Origin: Aliidongia sp035943795
GTDB taxonomy: Bacteria; Pseudomonadota; Alphaproteobacteria; ATCC43930; CGMCC-115725
Reading direction: 5' to 3'
Length of the DNA stretch: 64,000 nucleotides
Assembly: GCF_035943795.1 (NCBI RefSeq)
Contig: NZ_DASZBY010000105.1
Coordinates: 77,958 to 141,957 of the forward strand
The first letter of the stretch is position 1. Each line of letters opens with the position of its first letter. Positions 1 to 7,967 of this stretch are shown one piece after another. The translations under genes were made by a program, and so were the position numbers. Under the pieces are notes generated by a model. The model did not search any database, was not told where the DNA came from, and saw only the letters and a program-made list of their open reading frames with translations.

Positions 1-92
1 AACGGCCGACCGCCCTCAAGGCCGCGGGCATGCTGCCGGAGCGCGCCGGCCAGGCGCCCACTCCGCGACTCGGAATGTGCGAGCCCGCCCAT
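1..92 (-). CDS. possible start of a gene cut by the window edge
   Basis: An ATG on the minus strand at 92-90 follows the stop of the auxiliary lipoprotein gene after two bases, and the frame stays open to the window edge. The 30 visible residues begin MGGLAHSESRSGR and match nothing I recognise. Tight spacing would make it the last gene of the Mla operon. It is too short to test coding character, so it may be chance. Confidence 0.22.
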   Translation of the reverse strand, partial: MGGLAHSESRSGRLAGALRQHARGLEGGRP

Positions 93-94
93 CG

Positions 95-733
95 TCACGG
101 CTTGACCGCAACGGCTCCCGTCGCCGGCGCCGTCCGCAGCGTCCATTGCACGATCATCTTCATGGCGTTGCCGGTCGCCTCGCCGAACGCCGCGACGATG
201 CTGTCGATGTCGTTATGTTCCGCGTCGGACAGCTTGACCGCGTCGAGCCCGCCGATGATCTCGCGTTCCGGCATCTTGATCAGCTTGGCGGTCAGGCGGA
301 CGCGCACCTGGGGCGGCTTGTTCGTGCCCTCGTAATAGCGCGCCTCGAAATCACGCAGGTCGGTCAGCAGTACGTAGTCGGCACGCAAGCCGCTGGTATC
401 GCGGCCGACCGACACGATCTTGCGCGTGTTTTCGAAGGATTCGACCAGCAGGTCCTGCACCATGACCGGCGCGCGGTCGGTCCAGGCGGAGCTGGCGAAA
501 TAATCGATCGTGGTCGGGCTGCGCGCGAGCGCGATACGGGCCGTGTCGAGGCTCTGCGGCGCATCGGGCACGGTCACGACCAGCTGGTAGCTCACCACCG
601 GCAGGTTGGTGTCGTAAGTCGTCTTGGGCTGCAGCACATAGAGCGAGGGCGGGGTCGAGGTCAGCGCCGCCGAACAGCCGGCGAGGCCCAGAGCGAGGCC
701 CAGCAGCAGGGCGCGGGAAGCGTGCTTGATCAT
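95..733 (-). CDS. ABC-type transport auxiliary lipoprotein (PqiC/LptE-like, Mla operon)
   Basis: 212 residues. The N-terminus is a lipoprotein signal with lipobox LAGC and Cys20 as the predicted lipidation site. The rest resembles the ABC transport auxiliary component family that accompanies MCE proteins, and probably sits in the outer or inner membrane leaflet facing the periplasm. Its start overlaps the stop of the MlaD gene by 4 bases (ATGA), so it is translationally coupled as the last clear gene of the operon. No MlaC homologue is present here, so this lipoprotein may be the outer-membrane-side partner in lipid transfer (inference). Family assignment is confident, exact role is not. Confidence 0.85.
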   Translation of the reverse strand: MIKHASRALLLGLALGLAGCSAALTSTPPSLYVLQPKTTYDTNLPVVSYQLVVTVPDAPQSLDTARIALARSPTTIDYFASSAWTDRAPVMVQDLLVESFENTRKIVSVGRDTSGLRADYVLLTDLRDFEARYYEGTNKPPQVRVRLTAKLIKMPEREIIGGLDAVKLSDAEHNDIDSIVAAFGEATGNAMKMIVQWTLRTAPATGAVAVKP

Positions 734-1671
734 CGCGGATTGAACCCCTCGCGGCGGTCGCCGAACAGGAAACGTTGCGGATCGCGCTCGAGTTCGCTCG
801 AGACCTTGGTCAGGCTGGCGACGAGCGTGCGCATCTCGGACAGCAGCTGGGTCAGTTGCGGCAGGCCGACCGTGGTGAAATCGCGCACCTGCGGCCGGCT
901 GTCGGCGACCAGGCCGTTCAGCGAGGTCGAGAGCTGGTCGAGTTTCTTCACCGCGTCGTTCGCGGTCACCAGCACCTGGTCGGCGCGGTCGCCGACGCCG
1001 TCATATTTGCTGACCGTGGCCCGGAACTCGGTGAGCGTGCGATCGAGGTTGGCCGCGGACTTGGCCCCCTGGGACAGCATGGATTGCAGGTCGTCCCGGT
1101 GGTTCGCGACCGCGCCGGTGATCTGGCTGACATGGGCCAGCGTGTCGGCGATCGCCTGGCGATTCTTGTCGTCGAGCAGCAATGCCAGCCGGTCGGCGAT
1201 GGTGACCAGATGGGCCAGCACGTCGGGGGCGCTCTCGAACACCTGCTGCAGGGCCGAAGGCCGCGACTTGATGATCGGATAGTGATGGCCGGGTTTCGGC
1301 TCCAGCGGCGTCGACGCCTGGCTGCCGCCGGAGATCTCGACATAGGACACGCCGGTAAGCCCCTGGGATTCCATCGAGACGACCGAGTCCGTCTTGATCG
1401 GCGTGCCTTCCTTGATCTTGAGGCCGATTTGGACCTGCAGCGAATTGTCGGGATCGAATGCGATATCCGATACGCGGCCGACGTCGATGCCGTTCAAACG
1501 CACGATCGCGCCGACGCCGAGGCCGGTCACCGGCCCCTGGATGAAGGTCTCGTAGCGGCGGAATTCATCCTCGAACTGGACCCGGGCGACCCAGAGGACC
1601 GAGACGAACAGCACGATGAAGATGCCGAGCACGAAGGCGCCGACCGCGACGTAGTTTGCTTTTGTTTCCAT
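730..1671 (-). CDS. mlaD: MlaD family MCE-domain protein
   Basis: 313 residues. One N-terminal membrane helix (about residues 8-29) is followed by a single MCE domain (about 40-118), then a long helical region with coiled-coil character. MCE proteins form periplasmic hexameric rings that bind phospholipids and couple to the MlaFE ABC transporter. At 313 residues it is longer than E. coli MlaD (about 180), the extra length being the C-terminal helical part, as in many alphaproteobacterial MCE proteins. It lies 30 bases after the ATPase gene and overlaps the downstream lipoprotein gene by 4 bases. Confidence 0.9.
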   Translation of the reverse strand: METKANYVAVGAFVLGIFIVLFVSVLWVARVQFEDEFRRYETFIQGPVTGLGVGAIVRLNGIDVGRVSDIAFDPDNSLQVQIGLKIKEGTPIKTDSVVSMESQGLTGVSYVEISGGSQASTPLEPKPGHHYPIIKSRPSALQQVFESAPDVLAHLVTIADRLALLLDDKNRQAIADTLAHVSQITGAVANHRDDLQSMLSQGAKSAANLDRTLTEFRATVSKYDGVGDRADQVLVTANDAVKKLDQLSTSLNGLVADSRPQVRDFTTVGLPQLTQLLSEMRTLVASLTKVSSELERDPQRFLFGDRREGFNPR

Positions 1672-1701
1672 CGGCGGAGGCTCCGTTCCTCTCTTCTGGC
1701 G

Positions 1702-2490
1702 TCAGGACGCGGCGAGCGCGGCGCGCCCGCGCACGCCGCTGAAATATTGCTGGATCCAGGGGTGCGGGTCATGCACCAGCGTGTCGAACGTGCCGACCTT
1801 GATCTTCTTGTCGACCAGCACGGCGATGCGGTCCGTCGTGGCGCGCAGGGTGTCGATGTCGTGGGTGACCATGAAGACGGTCAGGTTCAGGCTCTTCTGC
1901 AGGTCGCGCACCAGGCTGTCGAACTGGGCAGCCGAGATCGGGTCGAGGCCGGCAGTCGGCTCGTCCAGGAACAGGATCTCCGGGTCCAGCGCCAGCGCCC
2001 GTGCCAGGCCGGCGCGCTTGCGCATGCCGCCGGACAGCTCCGACGGGAATTTCGTCGCCGCATCGGGCGGCAGGCCGGCCATGGCCAGCTTGACGGCGGC
2101 CAGCTCGTCCATCAGCCGTGGCGTCAGGTCGGTATGCTCGCGCATCGGCACCTGGATGTTCTGCGCCACGGTCTGGGCGCTGAACAGCGCGCCGTCCTGG
2201 AACAGCACGCCCCAGCGCGTCTGCAGCCGGCGCAGCTCCCGCCCGTTCAGGCGGCCGATGTCCTGGCCCAGCACTTCGATCCGCCCGCCGGCCCGGCGAT
2301 TGAGCCCGATGATGGTCCGCAGCAACACGGACTTGCCGGTGCCGGATCCGCCAACCACGCCGACGACTTCGCCGCGCCGGAGCTCGAGGTCGAGCCCGTC
2401 ATGCAGCACGCGCCCGCCGACCCGGGTGACCAGCTTGTCGATCTTGATGACGGGCGGCCCGAAGCTCTTGTCGGTATCGTCGATGCTCAT
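1702..2490 (-). CDS. mlaF: phospholipid ABC transporter ATP-binding protein MlaF
   Basis: 262 residues. Complete ABC ATPase: Walker A GGSGTGKS at about residue 48, signature LSGGMRKRAG, Walker B ILFLDEPTAGLDP, and a switch histidine in VTHD. The LSGGMRKRAG form is typical of the Mkl/MlaF family that energises MCE lipid transport. It starts 7 bases after the permease stop codon and is followed by mlaD, so the operon order is permease, ATPase, MCE protein, lipoprotein. Cytoplasmic, associated with MlaE. Confidence 0.93.
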   Translation of the reverse strand: MSIDDTDKSFGPPVIKIDKLVTRVGGRVLHDGLDLELRRGEVVGVVGGSGTGKSVLLRTIIGLNRRAGGRIEVLGQDIGRLNGRELRRLQTRWGVLFQDGALFSAQTVAQNIQVPMREHTDLTPRLMDELAAVKLAMAGLPPDAATKFPSELSGGMRKRAGLARALALDPEILFLDEPTAGLDPISAAQFDSLVRDLQKSLNLTVFMVTHDIDTLRATTDRIAVLVDKKIKVGTFDTLVHDPHPWIQQYFSGVRGRAALAAS

Positions 2491-2496
2491 GCCGCC

Positions 2497-3657
2497 TCAG
2501 ACGCCCAACAGAGAGAACAGGATCGAGAACAGCGCATCGGCGACAATCACCAGGAAGATCGATTCGACGACCGACCGCGTCGTCAGCATGCCGACGCTGG
2601 CCGCGTTGCGTTCGACCTGCAGCCCCTCGTAGCAGCCGACCGTGGCGATCAGGAAAGCGAAGATCGGCGCCTTGATGATGCCGATCCAGAAGGTCCAGCC
2701 GCCGCCGATGGCGCCCTGCAGCTGGCGCAGGAACGCCGGCACGGTGATGCCCAGGTCGAACAGGCTCATCAGCGCTCCGCCGAAGATGCCCATGACATTG
2801 GCAAACACCGTCAGCAGCGGCAGGGTCAGCACCAGCGCCAGCATGCGCGGCAGCACCAGCACCTCGACCGGGCTCATGCCGAGCGTGGAAAGCGCATCGA
2901 TCTCCTCGTTCACCTTCATGGTGCCGATCTGGGCGGTGAAGGAACTGCCCGAGCGGCCGGCGACGATGATCGCGGTCATGATCGCGCCGATCTCGCGCAG
3001 GATCGAAATGCCGAGCAGGTTGACCGTGAAGATCTCGGCGCCGAACCGGCGCAACTGGTCGGCACCCTGGAACGCGAAGACGATGCCGAGCAGGAACGAC
3101 AGCAGCCCTACGATCGGCATGGCATTGAGGCCGACCTCTTCCATCTGGTGGACGAGCGCCGGGATACGCAGGCGGCGCGGGTGCAGCACCGTCGCCAAAG
3201 TCTCGGTCGCGACCATGCCGAGGAAGCCCAGCAGCGAGATGGCCTGGGCGAAGAAATGCATCTGGGCGCGACCCAGCCGTTCCAGGAAGGCGTGGAAACT
3301 ATGCTGGTCGGGATGAGCGACCGGCGGCCCCTGGCAGTCATGGTCGATGGTGCTGATCAGCGGCAGGAACGCATCCGGCACGTCGTGCCACACGACCTTG
3401 GCGCCGGCGTCCTCGGCCATGCGCTTGGTGCGCATCAACAGCCAGGCGCCGGTGGTATCGAGCCGCGCCAGGTGGGTACAGTCGATCTCGAGCGTCGGAA
3501 CGCCACCGAAGGACAAGGCGCGCAGGGCGGCATCCTGCCGTTCGGCCGACCCCAGCACCCAGGCACCGCCGGCCTCGATCACGAAAGCGTCGGACCGGCG
3601 CACGGTCTGGAACCGGGCGGCGGTCGCGGCGACGTCGATTTCTTGCAATGCGGCCAT
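2497..3657 (-). CDS. mlaE: MlaE family lipid ABC permease with N-terminal STAS domain
   Basis: 386 residues. Residues about 20-110 look like a STAS domain (MlaB-like), and residues about 135-386 are the MlaE permease with five or six membrane segments and the conserved stretch REIGAIMTAIIVAGRSGSSF followed by an EIDAL motif. In E. coli, MlaB is a separate STAS protein that stabilises MlaF; here it is fused to the permease. First gene of the minus-strand Mla operon, divergent from apt across 156 bases. Function: inner-membrane channel of a phospholipid transporter that maintains outer-membrane asymmetry. Confidence 0.92.
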   Translation of the reverse strand: MAALQEIDVAATAARFQTVRRSDAFVIEAGGAWVLGSAERQDAALRALSFGGVPTLEIDCTHLARLDTTGAWLLMRTKRMAEDAGAKVVWHDVPDAFLPLISTIDHDCQGPPVAHPDQHSFHAFLERLGRAQMHFFAQAISLLGFLGMVATETLATVLHPRRLRIPALVHQMEEVGLNAMPIVGLLSFLLGIVFAFQGADQLRRFGAEIFTVNLLGISILREIGAIMTAIIVAGRSGSSFTAQIGTMKVNEEIDALSTLGMSPVEVLVLPRMLALVLTLPLLTVFANVMGIFGGALMSLFDLGITVPAFLRQLQGAIGGGWTFWIGIIKAPIFAFLIATVGCYEGLQVERNAASVGMLTTRSVVESIFLVIVADALFSILFSLLGV

Positions 3658-3752
3658 GTCGGCCGGAACTCTACACGAGCCGCGACGGGCGAAGCCAGGA
3701 CCGCAAAGGCTTTGCGCGCGGAAAAACCCTATGCCGCGGCGCCGGACGGGTT

Positions 3753-3769
3753 AGAGTGCGCCGCACTCT
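3753..3769. promoter_or_regulatory. inverted repeat in the mla/apt divergent promoter
   Basis: AGAGTGC-GCC-GCACTCT is a perfect 7-bp inverted repeat with a 3-base spacer, 45 bases before the apt start codon and 96 bases before mlaE. It could be an operator for a dimeric regulator or a short hairpin. No regulator is adjacent, so the binding protein is unknown. Confidence 0.4.
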
Positions 3770-3813
3770 GGGCGAGACCTGCCGAGACCACGACCCGACC
3801 GAATGTGAGAGCG

Positions 3814-4329
3814 ATGGACATCAAGGACCATATCCGCCATGTGCCGGACTTCCCGAAGCCGGGAATCCTGTTCTACGACATCTCGACCCTGCTGGCCCAT
3901 GCCGGCGCCTGGCGGGAGACCGTGCGGCAATTGGCCGATATCCTGGCGCCCACCAAGCCCGATGTGCTGGTCGGCATCGAATCGCGCGGCTTCCTGGTCG
4001 CGGCACCCCTGGCGCTCGCCCTCGGCTGCGGCTTCGTCATGGTCCGCAAGCCCGGCAAGCTGCCCGGCCCGACCGTGCCGTACAGCTACGAGCTGGAATA
4101 TGGCAGCGACACGATCGAGATCCAGACCGACGCCATCAAGGCCGGCCACCGCGTCGTCGTGCTCGACGACCTGCTGGCGACCGGCGGCACGCTCGACGCC
4201 GCGATCAACCTGTGCCGCAAGGTCGGCGGCGACGTGGTCGCGGCCGCCTGCATCGTGGAACTGAATTTCCTCAACGGGCGCAGCCGGATCGACGTGCCGG
4301 TGCATTCGATCGTGGCCTACGACGAGTAG
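3814..4329 (+). CDS. apt: adenine phosphoribosyltransferase
   Basis: 171 residues, the usual Apt length. Converts adenine and PRPP to AMP in purine salvage, in the cytoplasm. Visible motifs are the PRPP-binding loop VVVLDDLLATGGT, the conserved N-terminal MDIKDHIRHVPDFPKPGI, and ESRGF. The ATG at 3814 was chosen because it gives the typical Apt N-terminus; the frame is open far upstream only because it runs antisense through the Mla operon. It converges with vapC, with three bases between stop codons. Confidence 0.95.
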   Translation: MDIKDHIRHVPDFPKPGILFYDISTLLAHAGAWRETVRQLADILAPTKPDVLVGIESRGFLVAAPLALALGCGFVMVRKPGKLPGPTVPYSYELEYGSDTIEIQTDAIKAGHRVVVLDDLLATGGTLDAAINLCRKVGGDVVAAACIVELNFLNGRSRIDVPVHSIVAYDE

Positions 4330-4332
4330 GGT

Positions 4333-4719
4333 TTACCAGAGCCGGCTTACACCATAAGCATCAAAGGGTTTCTCGTTCGACACCAGAACGAGACCGTCAA
4401 GCATCGCCTGGGCGATCAGCATCCGATCGAATGGATCGCGATGGGGGCCGGGCAAGCCGCCGGCGACCCGGCCATGGCGTAGCGAAATTGCAAGTTCGCG
4501 AAAGCCTTGCCCTGCGATGGCGGCCTCCAGATCGTCGGCAATCGGGTCGAGACCCGGCAACTTCCCGATCCGATGCTTCGTCGCCATTTCCCAGGCGGAC
4601 ACCGCGCTGACGAGTATCTCATTTGCCTCGTCTGCTATTGCGGCTTTGGCAACGCCCGATAACGCATCGTCGCCGGCAAGCCACCAGAGAAACGCGTGAG
4701 TATCGAGCAACAGCCGCAC
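4333..4719 (-). CDS. vapC: PIN-domain toxin, VapC family
   Basis: 128 residues. PIN-domain ribonuclease: acidic residues at Asp6 (LLLDTHAFLWW), Glu44 (SAWEMATKHRIGKL) and the DPFDRM motif near residue 98 form the metal site. Members usually cleave tRNA or rRNA when the antitoxin is degraded. It starts at GTG, one base after the antitoxin stop codon, so the two are co-translated. The toxin looks intact, with all catalytic acids present. Confidence 0.9.
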   Translation of the reverse strand: MRLLLDTHAFLWWLAGDDALSGVAKAAIADEANEILVSAVSAWEMATKHRIGKLPGLDPIADDLEAAIAGQGFRELAISLRHGRVAGGLPGPHRDPFDRMLIAQAMLDGLVLVSNEKPFDAYGVSRLW

Positions 4720-4720
4720 C

Positions 4721-4954
4721 CTACTGTTCCCAGCCGTCCAGTTCGTCCACCGGCAACGGCTCGAAGAACTCTGAACCTATGCTGATGATGCCGCGCATCG
4801 CGCCGAATTCCCGCTTTGTCGCACGTGGCTGAAATGGCACGATTCGAGCGATCGGTTCTTTGCCGCGAGCAAGGATGATCTCCTCCCCGGCCTCTACGCG
4901 CGCCAACAACTGCGATAGGTTGGTTTTTGCGTTGTGGATGGTAACGACGGTCAT
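4721..4954 (-). CDS. vapB: Phd/YefM family antitoxin
   Basis: 77 residues. The N-terminal half (VTIHNAKTNLSQLLARVEAG, then EEIILARGKEP) is the Phd/YefM DNA-binding dimer fold, and the tail should bind and inhibit the toxin. An AGGGG stretch precedes the ATG. It is first in a two-gene operon with the PIN toxin, and a perfect inverted repeat 11 bases upstream is the likely autorepression site. Confidence 0.9.
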   Translation of the reverse strand: MTVVTIHNAKTNLSQLLARVEAGEEIILARGKEPIARIVPFQPRATKREFGAMRGIISIGSEFFEPLPVDELDGWEQ

Positions 4955-4964
4955 GACCCCTCCA

Positions 4965-4985
4965 TTAGCTAATCAATATAGCTAA
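4965..4985. promoter_or_regulatory. probable operator of the vapBC promoter
   Basis: TTAGCTA-N7-TAGCTAA is a perfect 7-bp inverted repeat in an AT-rich patch just upstream of the antitoxin start. Type II antitoxins of this family bind such palindromes at their own promoter, so autoregulation is the natural reading. The repeat is seen; its function is inferred. Confidence 0.6.
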
Positions 4986-5030
4986 GAGCGCCCTTCAGTC
5001 AATTTCGCATCTGCGAGATCGTCCTTGAAT

Positions 5031-5049
5031 TGGAAACCGATCGTTTCCA
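5031..5049. promoter_or_regulatory. TetR operator, copy 1 (upstream of the regulator)
   Basis: TGGAAAC-CGATC-GTTTCCA: 7-bp arms around CGATC, ending 10 bases before the ATG at 5060. It shares the core AACCGATCGTT with a second palindrome at 5702-5722 in front of the MFS gene, so both are probably bound by the TetR protein between them. Confidence 0.72.
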
Positions 5050-5059
5050 TATGGTGTTC

Positions 5060-5677
5060 ATGACCACCACCACCCCTGTCTCCGACCGTCCCGGTCCCGG
5101 CCGTCCGCGCGAGTTCGATCTCGACGATGCGCTGCGCGATGCCACCGAGGTGTTTCGGACGCGCGGCTACCACGGCACCTCGGTGCAGGACCTGACCGTA
5201 GGCACGGGCCTGGCGCGCGGCAGTCTCTACAAGGCATTCCACGATAAGCGATCGCTGTTCCTTGCAGCACTCGACCAGACCGTCGCCGCCTCTCTGCAGC
5301 GGGTCGGCGACCAGTTGGCCGCCCCCGGGCCGGCCAAGGCCGCGATCCGCGACACGCTGCTCAATTATGCCCGGCGCGCTTCATCGATCGACGGCCGACG
5401 GGGCTGCATCATGACCACGGCGGCGATCGAGATGATGCCGGAAGATGCCGAGGTCGGCGCCGTGATCGTCCGGATGTTCCGACGCATGGAGGACATGTTT
5501 GCCGCCGCCGTCCTGCGCGGGCAGGCGTCGGGCGAGATCCCGCCCGATCGCGACGACCGGATCATCGCCAAGCATCTGCTGTGTACCGTCCAGGGCTTTC
5601 GGGTCCTGGGCAAGGCCGGCCTTACGGAGCAGGACGCGGCCGACATCGTCGACCAGACCCTACGACTGCTGTCCTGA
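5060..5677 (+). CDS. TetR family transcriptional regulator
   Basis: 205 residues from ATG 5060; ATG 5051 and TTG 5030 are also in frame, but a TTG start would put the operator inside the coding region. The N-terminal helix-turn-helix (about residues 12-58, with GYHGTSVQDLTVGTGLARGS) is typical TetR; the C-terminal part (GCIMTTAAIEM and following) is the ligand domain seen in many alphaproteobacterial repressors. Two shared palindromes lie in its own promoter and in that of the downstream MFS exporter, so it probably represses both and is released by a substrate of the exporter. Confidence 0.9.
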   Translation: MTTTTPVSDRPGPGRPREFDLDDALRDATEVFRTRGYHGTSVQDLTVGTGLARGSLYKAFHDKRSLFLAALDQTVAASLQRVGDQLAAPGPAKAAIRDTLLNYARRASSIDGRRGCIMTTAAIEMMPEDAEVGAVIVRMFRRMEDMFAAAVLRGQASGEIPPDRDDRIIAKHLLCTVQGFRVLGKAGLTEQDAADIVDQTLRLLS

Positions 5678-5701
5678 TTTTCCGCTTCGATTTCTGCCTA
5701 A

Positions 5702-5722
5702 TTTGGAACCGATCGTTCCAAA
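5702..5722. promoter_or_regulatory. TetR operator, copy 2 (upstream of the MFS exporter)
   Basis: TTTGGAAC-CGATC-GTTCCAAA: perfect 8-bp arms with the same CGATC centre as the palindrome at 5031-5049. It lies between the TetR stop and the MFS start, about 17 bases before that ATG, where a bound repressor would block transcription of the exporter operon. Confidence 0.75.
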
Positions 5723-5739
5723 ACACCGAAGGACGCATC

Positions 5740-7200
5740 ATGTCGACCCTTGCTGTTGCGATTGCGCCGACCGAGGCCGCAGCGCTCGATCCGAACCGGT
5801 GGGCGGCGCTTGCCGTGTTGCTGACCGGCGCGTTCCTGGCGCCGCTCGATTTCTTCATCGTCAATGTCGCCATGCCGTCGATCACGACCGGCCTCCATGC
5901 CACCGCGGCCGACGTGCAACTGGTCATTTCCGGTTATGCCATCGTCTATGCCGTGTTCCTGATCACCGGCGGCCGGCTGGGCGACATCTTCGGGCGTAAA
6001 TCGATCTTCCTGGTCGGGCTCGCCGGCTTCGCGCTGGCCTCGGCGTTCTGCGGGCTCGCCTGGTCGCCCCTGACCCTGATCCTGGCACGGATGCTCCAGG
6101 CGCTGGCCGCCGCCGCCATGGCGCCCCAGGCGTTGGCCTCGGTCCATGCGCTGTTTCCGGCCCATGAACGCGGCCGGGCGCTCAGCATCTATGGCGTGAC
6201 ACTCGGCCTGTCGTCGATCGTCGGTCAGTTGCTGGGCGGGGCCCTGGTCCAGGCCGACCTCGCCGGCATGGGCTGGCGGCTGATCTTTCTGATCAACCTG
6301 CCCGTCTCGATCATCGCCTTCATCGCCGCGATCCCGCTGCTGCGCGAAACCCGCAGCGGCCACCGCCCGCGGCTCGACTGGGGCGGCGTCGTGCTGTCGG
6401 CCTTCGCGCTGACCGTGTTCGTGCTGCCGCTGATCGAAGGGCGCGAGCGCGGCTGGCCCTGGTGGTCGATCGCCATGCTGCTGACCACGCCGATTTTCGT
6501 CGAGGCGTTCCGCCGCTACGAGCTGCGCCTGGCCAAGGCCGGCGGCGACCCGCTGGTCGCGATCGAGGTGTTCCAGACGCCGGGCCTGCTGCGCGGCCTG
6601 GGGGCGATCCTGACGCTCTATGCGCTGGCCGCGTTCTTCCTGACCTATTCCATCTACCTGCAGTCGGCGCTCGACTTCACCGCCCTGCAGGCCGGCCTCG
6701 CGATCCTGCCGTTCTCGGCGGGGTTCCTCGCCGGCTCGACCTTCAGCCCGCTGTTCGGCCGCTGGATGGGCACGGCCGCCTCGTCGCTCGGCTTCGTGCT
6801 GTCGGCGACCGGCCTGGTCGGCACCGCGGCGGCAGTCAGCCTGGCGCCGGCCGGCATGGTGCCGTCCCCGGCGCTTGCGGCGCCCGCGCTGCTGCTGATC
6901 GGCCTCGGCATGGGCATGTCGATCCCGACCATGGTGCGGGTCATCGTCGAGCGGGTCGAACCGCACCGGGCCGGCCTGGTCGGCGGCATGGTCAACTCGA
7001 CCCTGCAGGTCAGTGCCGCCATTGCCGTGGCCGTGCTGGGCGGGCTGTTCTATGCTGCGCTGGGCACGCGCACCGATCCGGCGGCGGTGTCCCACGCCTT
7101 CGCGCTCACCCTCGTCGCGATCGCCGCCTGCCATCTCGGCGGCGCCTTCCTCGGCGCCGGCCTCGGCCAGCGGCGCCGCGTCTCCTGCCCGGCGGAGTAA
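5740..7200 (+). CDS. MFS drug transporter, DHA2 type
   Basis: 486 residues, about 14 membrane segments. Contains GGRLGDIFGRK (MFS motif A) and a DFFIVNVAMPSI first helix typical of the DHA2 proton-antiporter family. The ATG at 5740 has GAAGGA six bases upstream; the frame continues back into the TetR gene without meaning. It heads an apparent operon with the SDR and 2OG-oxygenase genes and is preceded by a TetR operator, so it probably exports the inducer. Substrate unknown. Confidence 0.9.
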   Translation: MSTLAVAIAPTEAAALDPNRWAALAVLLTGAFLAPLDFFIVNVAMPSITTGLHATAADVQLVISGYAIVYAVFLITGGRLGDIFGRKSIFLVGLAGFALASAFCGLAWSPLTLILARMLQALAAAAMAPQALASVHALFPAHERGRALSIYGVTLGLSSIVGQLLGGALVQADLAGMGWRLIFLINLPVSIIAFIAAIPLLRETRSGHRPRLDWGGVVLSAFALTVFVLPLIEGRERGWPWWSIAMLLTTPIFVEAFRRYELRLAKAGGDPLVAIEVFQTPGLLRGLGAILTLYALAAFFLTYSIYLQSALDFTALQAGLAILPFSAGFLAGSTFSPLFGRWMGTAASSLGFVLSATGLVGTAAAVSLAPAGMVPSPALAAPALLLIGLGMGMSIPTMVRVIVERVEPHRAGLVGGMVNSTLQVSAAIAVAVLGGLFYAALGTRTDPAAVSHAFALTLVAIAACHLGGAFLGAGLGQRRRVSCPAE

Positions 7201-7203
7201 TTC

Positions 7204-7965
7204 ATGGACCTGCATCTCACGGGCAAACGTGCCCTCGTCACCGGCGCCTCCAAAGGCATCGGCCACGCCACCGCCCTGCTGCTGGCGGAGGAAGGTTGCG
7301 ATCTCGTGCTGGTATCGCGCGATCCGGCCACGCTCGCCACGGCGGCCGACGCGGTCAGGACGCGCCGACAGGTCGCGGTCCAGACCATCGCCGCGGACCT
7401 GTCGCGCCAGGACGAGGTCGAGCGGGTCGCGGCCGAGGCCGGTCCGTTGGACATCCTGGTCAACAACGCCGGCGCCATTCCGCCGGGCAACCTGCTGGCC
7501 GTGGACAACACGACCTGGCGTGCCGCTTGGGACCTCAAGATCTTCGGCTTCATCAGCCTGACCCGCGCGCTCTACCCGGTGCTGAAGGACCGGCAGGGCG
7601 TCGTGGTCAACGTGATCGGCTCCGCCGGGGAATCGCCCAACCCGAATTATATCGCGGGCAGTGCGGGTAACGCCGCACTGATGGGCTTCACCAAGTCGCT
7701 TGGCAAGGGTGCCCACAAGGACGGCATCCGCGTGGTCGGCATCAATCCCGGCCCGGTCTCGACCGAGCGGAACCGGATGCTGCTGAAGGCCCGCGCCCGC
7801 CAGGAGTTCGACGACGAGAGCCGCTGGCAGGAATTCTACAAGACCATGCCGTTCGGCCGCGCCGCGACGCCGGAAGAGATCGCCAACGCAGTGGCGTTCC
7901 TGGCATCCTCCCGCTCGGGCTATACCACCGGCACGATCCTGACGATCGACGGCGCGCCGGGTTAG
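7204..7965 (+). CDS. SDR family oxidoreductase with altered active site
   Basis: 253 residues. Rossmann motif TGASKGIG (13-20) and NNAG (87-90) show a short-chain dehydrogenase, probably NAD(P)-dependent. Ser140 and Tyr149 are in the catalytic positions, but the lysine of YxxxK is replaced: the stretch reads YIAGS, with Ser153. The following GNAALMGFTKSLG keeps the usual helix. This may mark a subfamily with different chemistry rather than decay. It begins three bases after the MFS stop codon and lies in the same operon. Substrate unknown. Confidence 0.88.
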   Translation: MDLHLTGKRALVTGASKGIGHATALLLAEEGCDLVLVSRDPATLATAADAVRTRRQVAVQTIAADLSRQDEVERVAAEAGPLDILVNNAGAIPPGNLLAVDNTTWRAAWDLKIFGFISLTRALYPVLKDRQGVVVNVIGSAGESPNPNYIAGSAGNAALMGFTKSLGKGAHKDGIRVVGINPGPVSTERNRMLLKARARQEFDDESRWQEFYKTMPFGRAATPEEIANAVAFLASSRSGYTTGTILTIDGAPG

Positions 7966-7967
7966 GG

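Noticed and set aside
775..4329. Very long open frame on the plus strand through the Mla operon
   Set aside because: Only the last 171 codons encode a known protein (Apt). The rest is antisense to well-recognised genes and has the low-complexity Arg/Asp/Gln-rich look of a GC-rich shadow frame.
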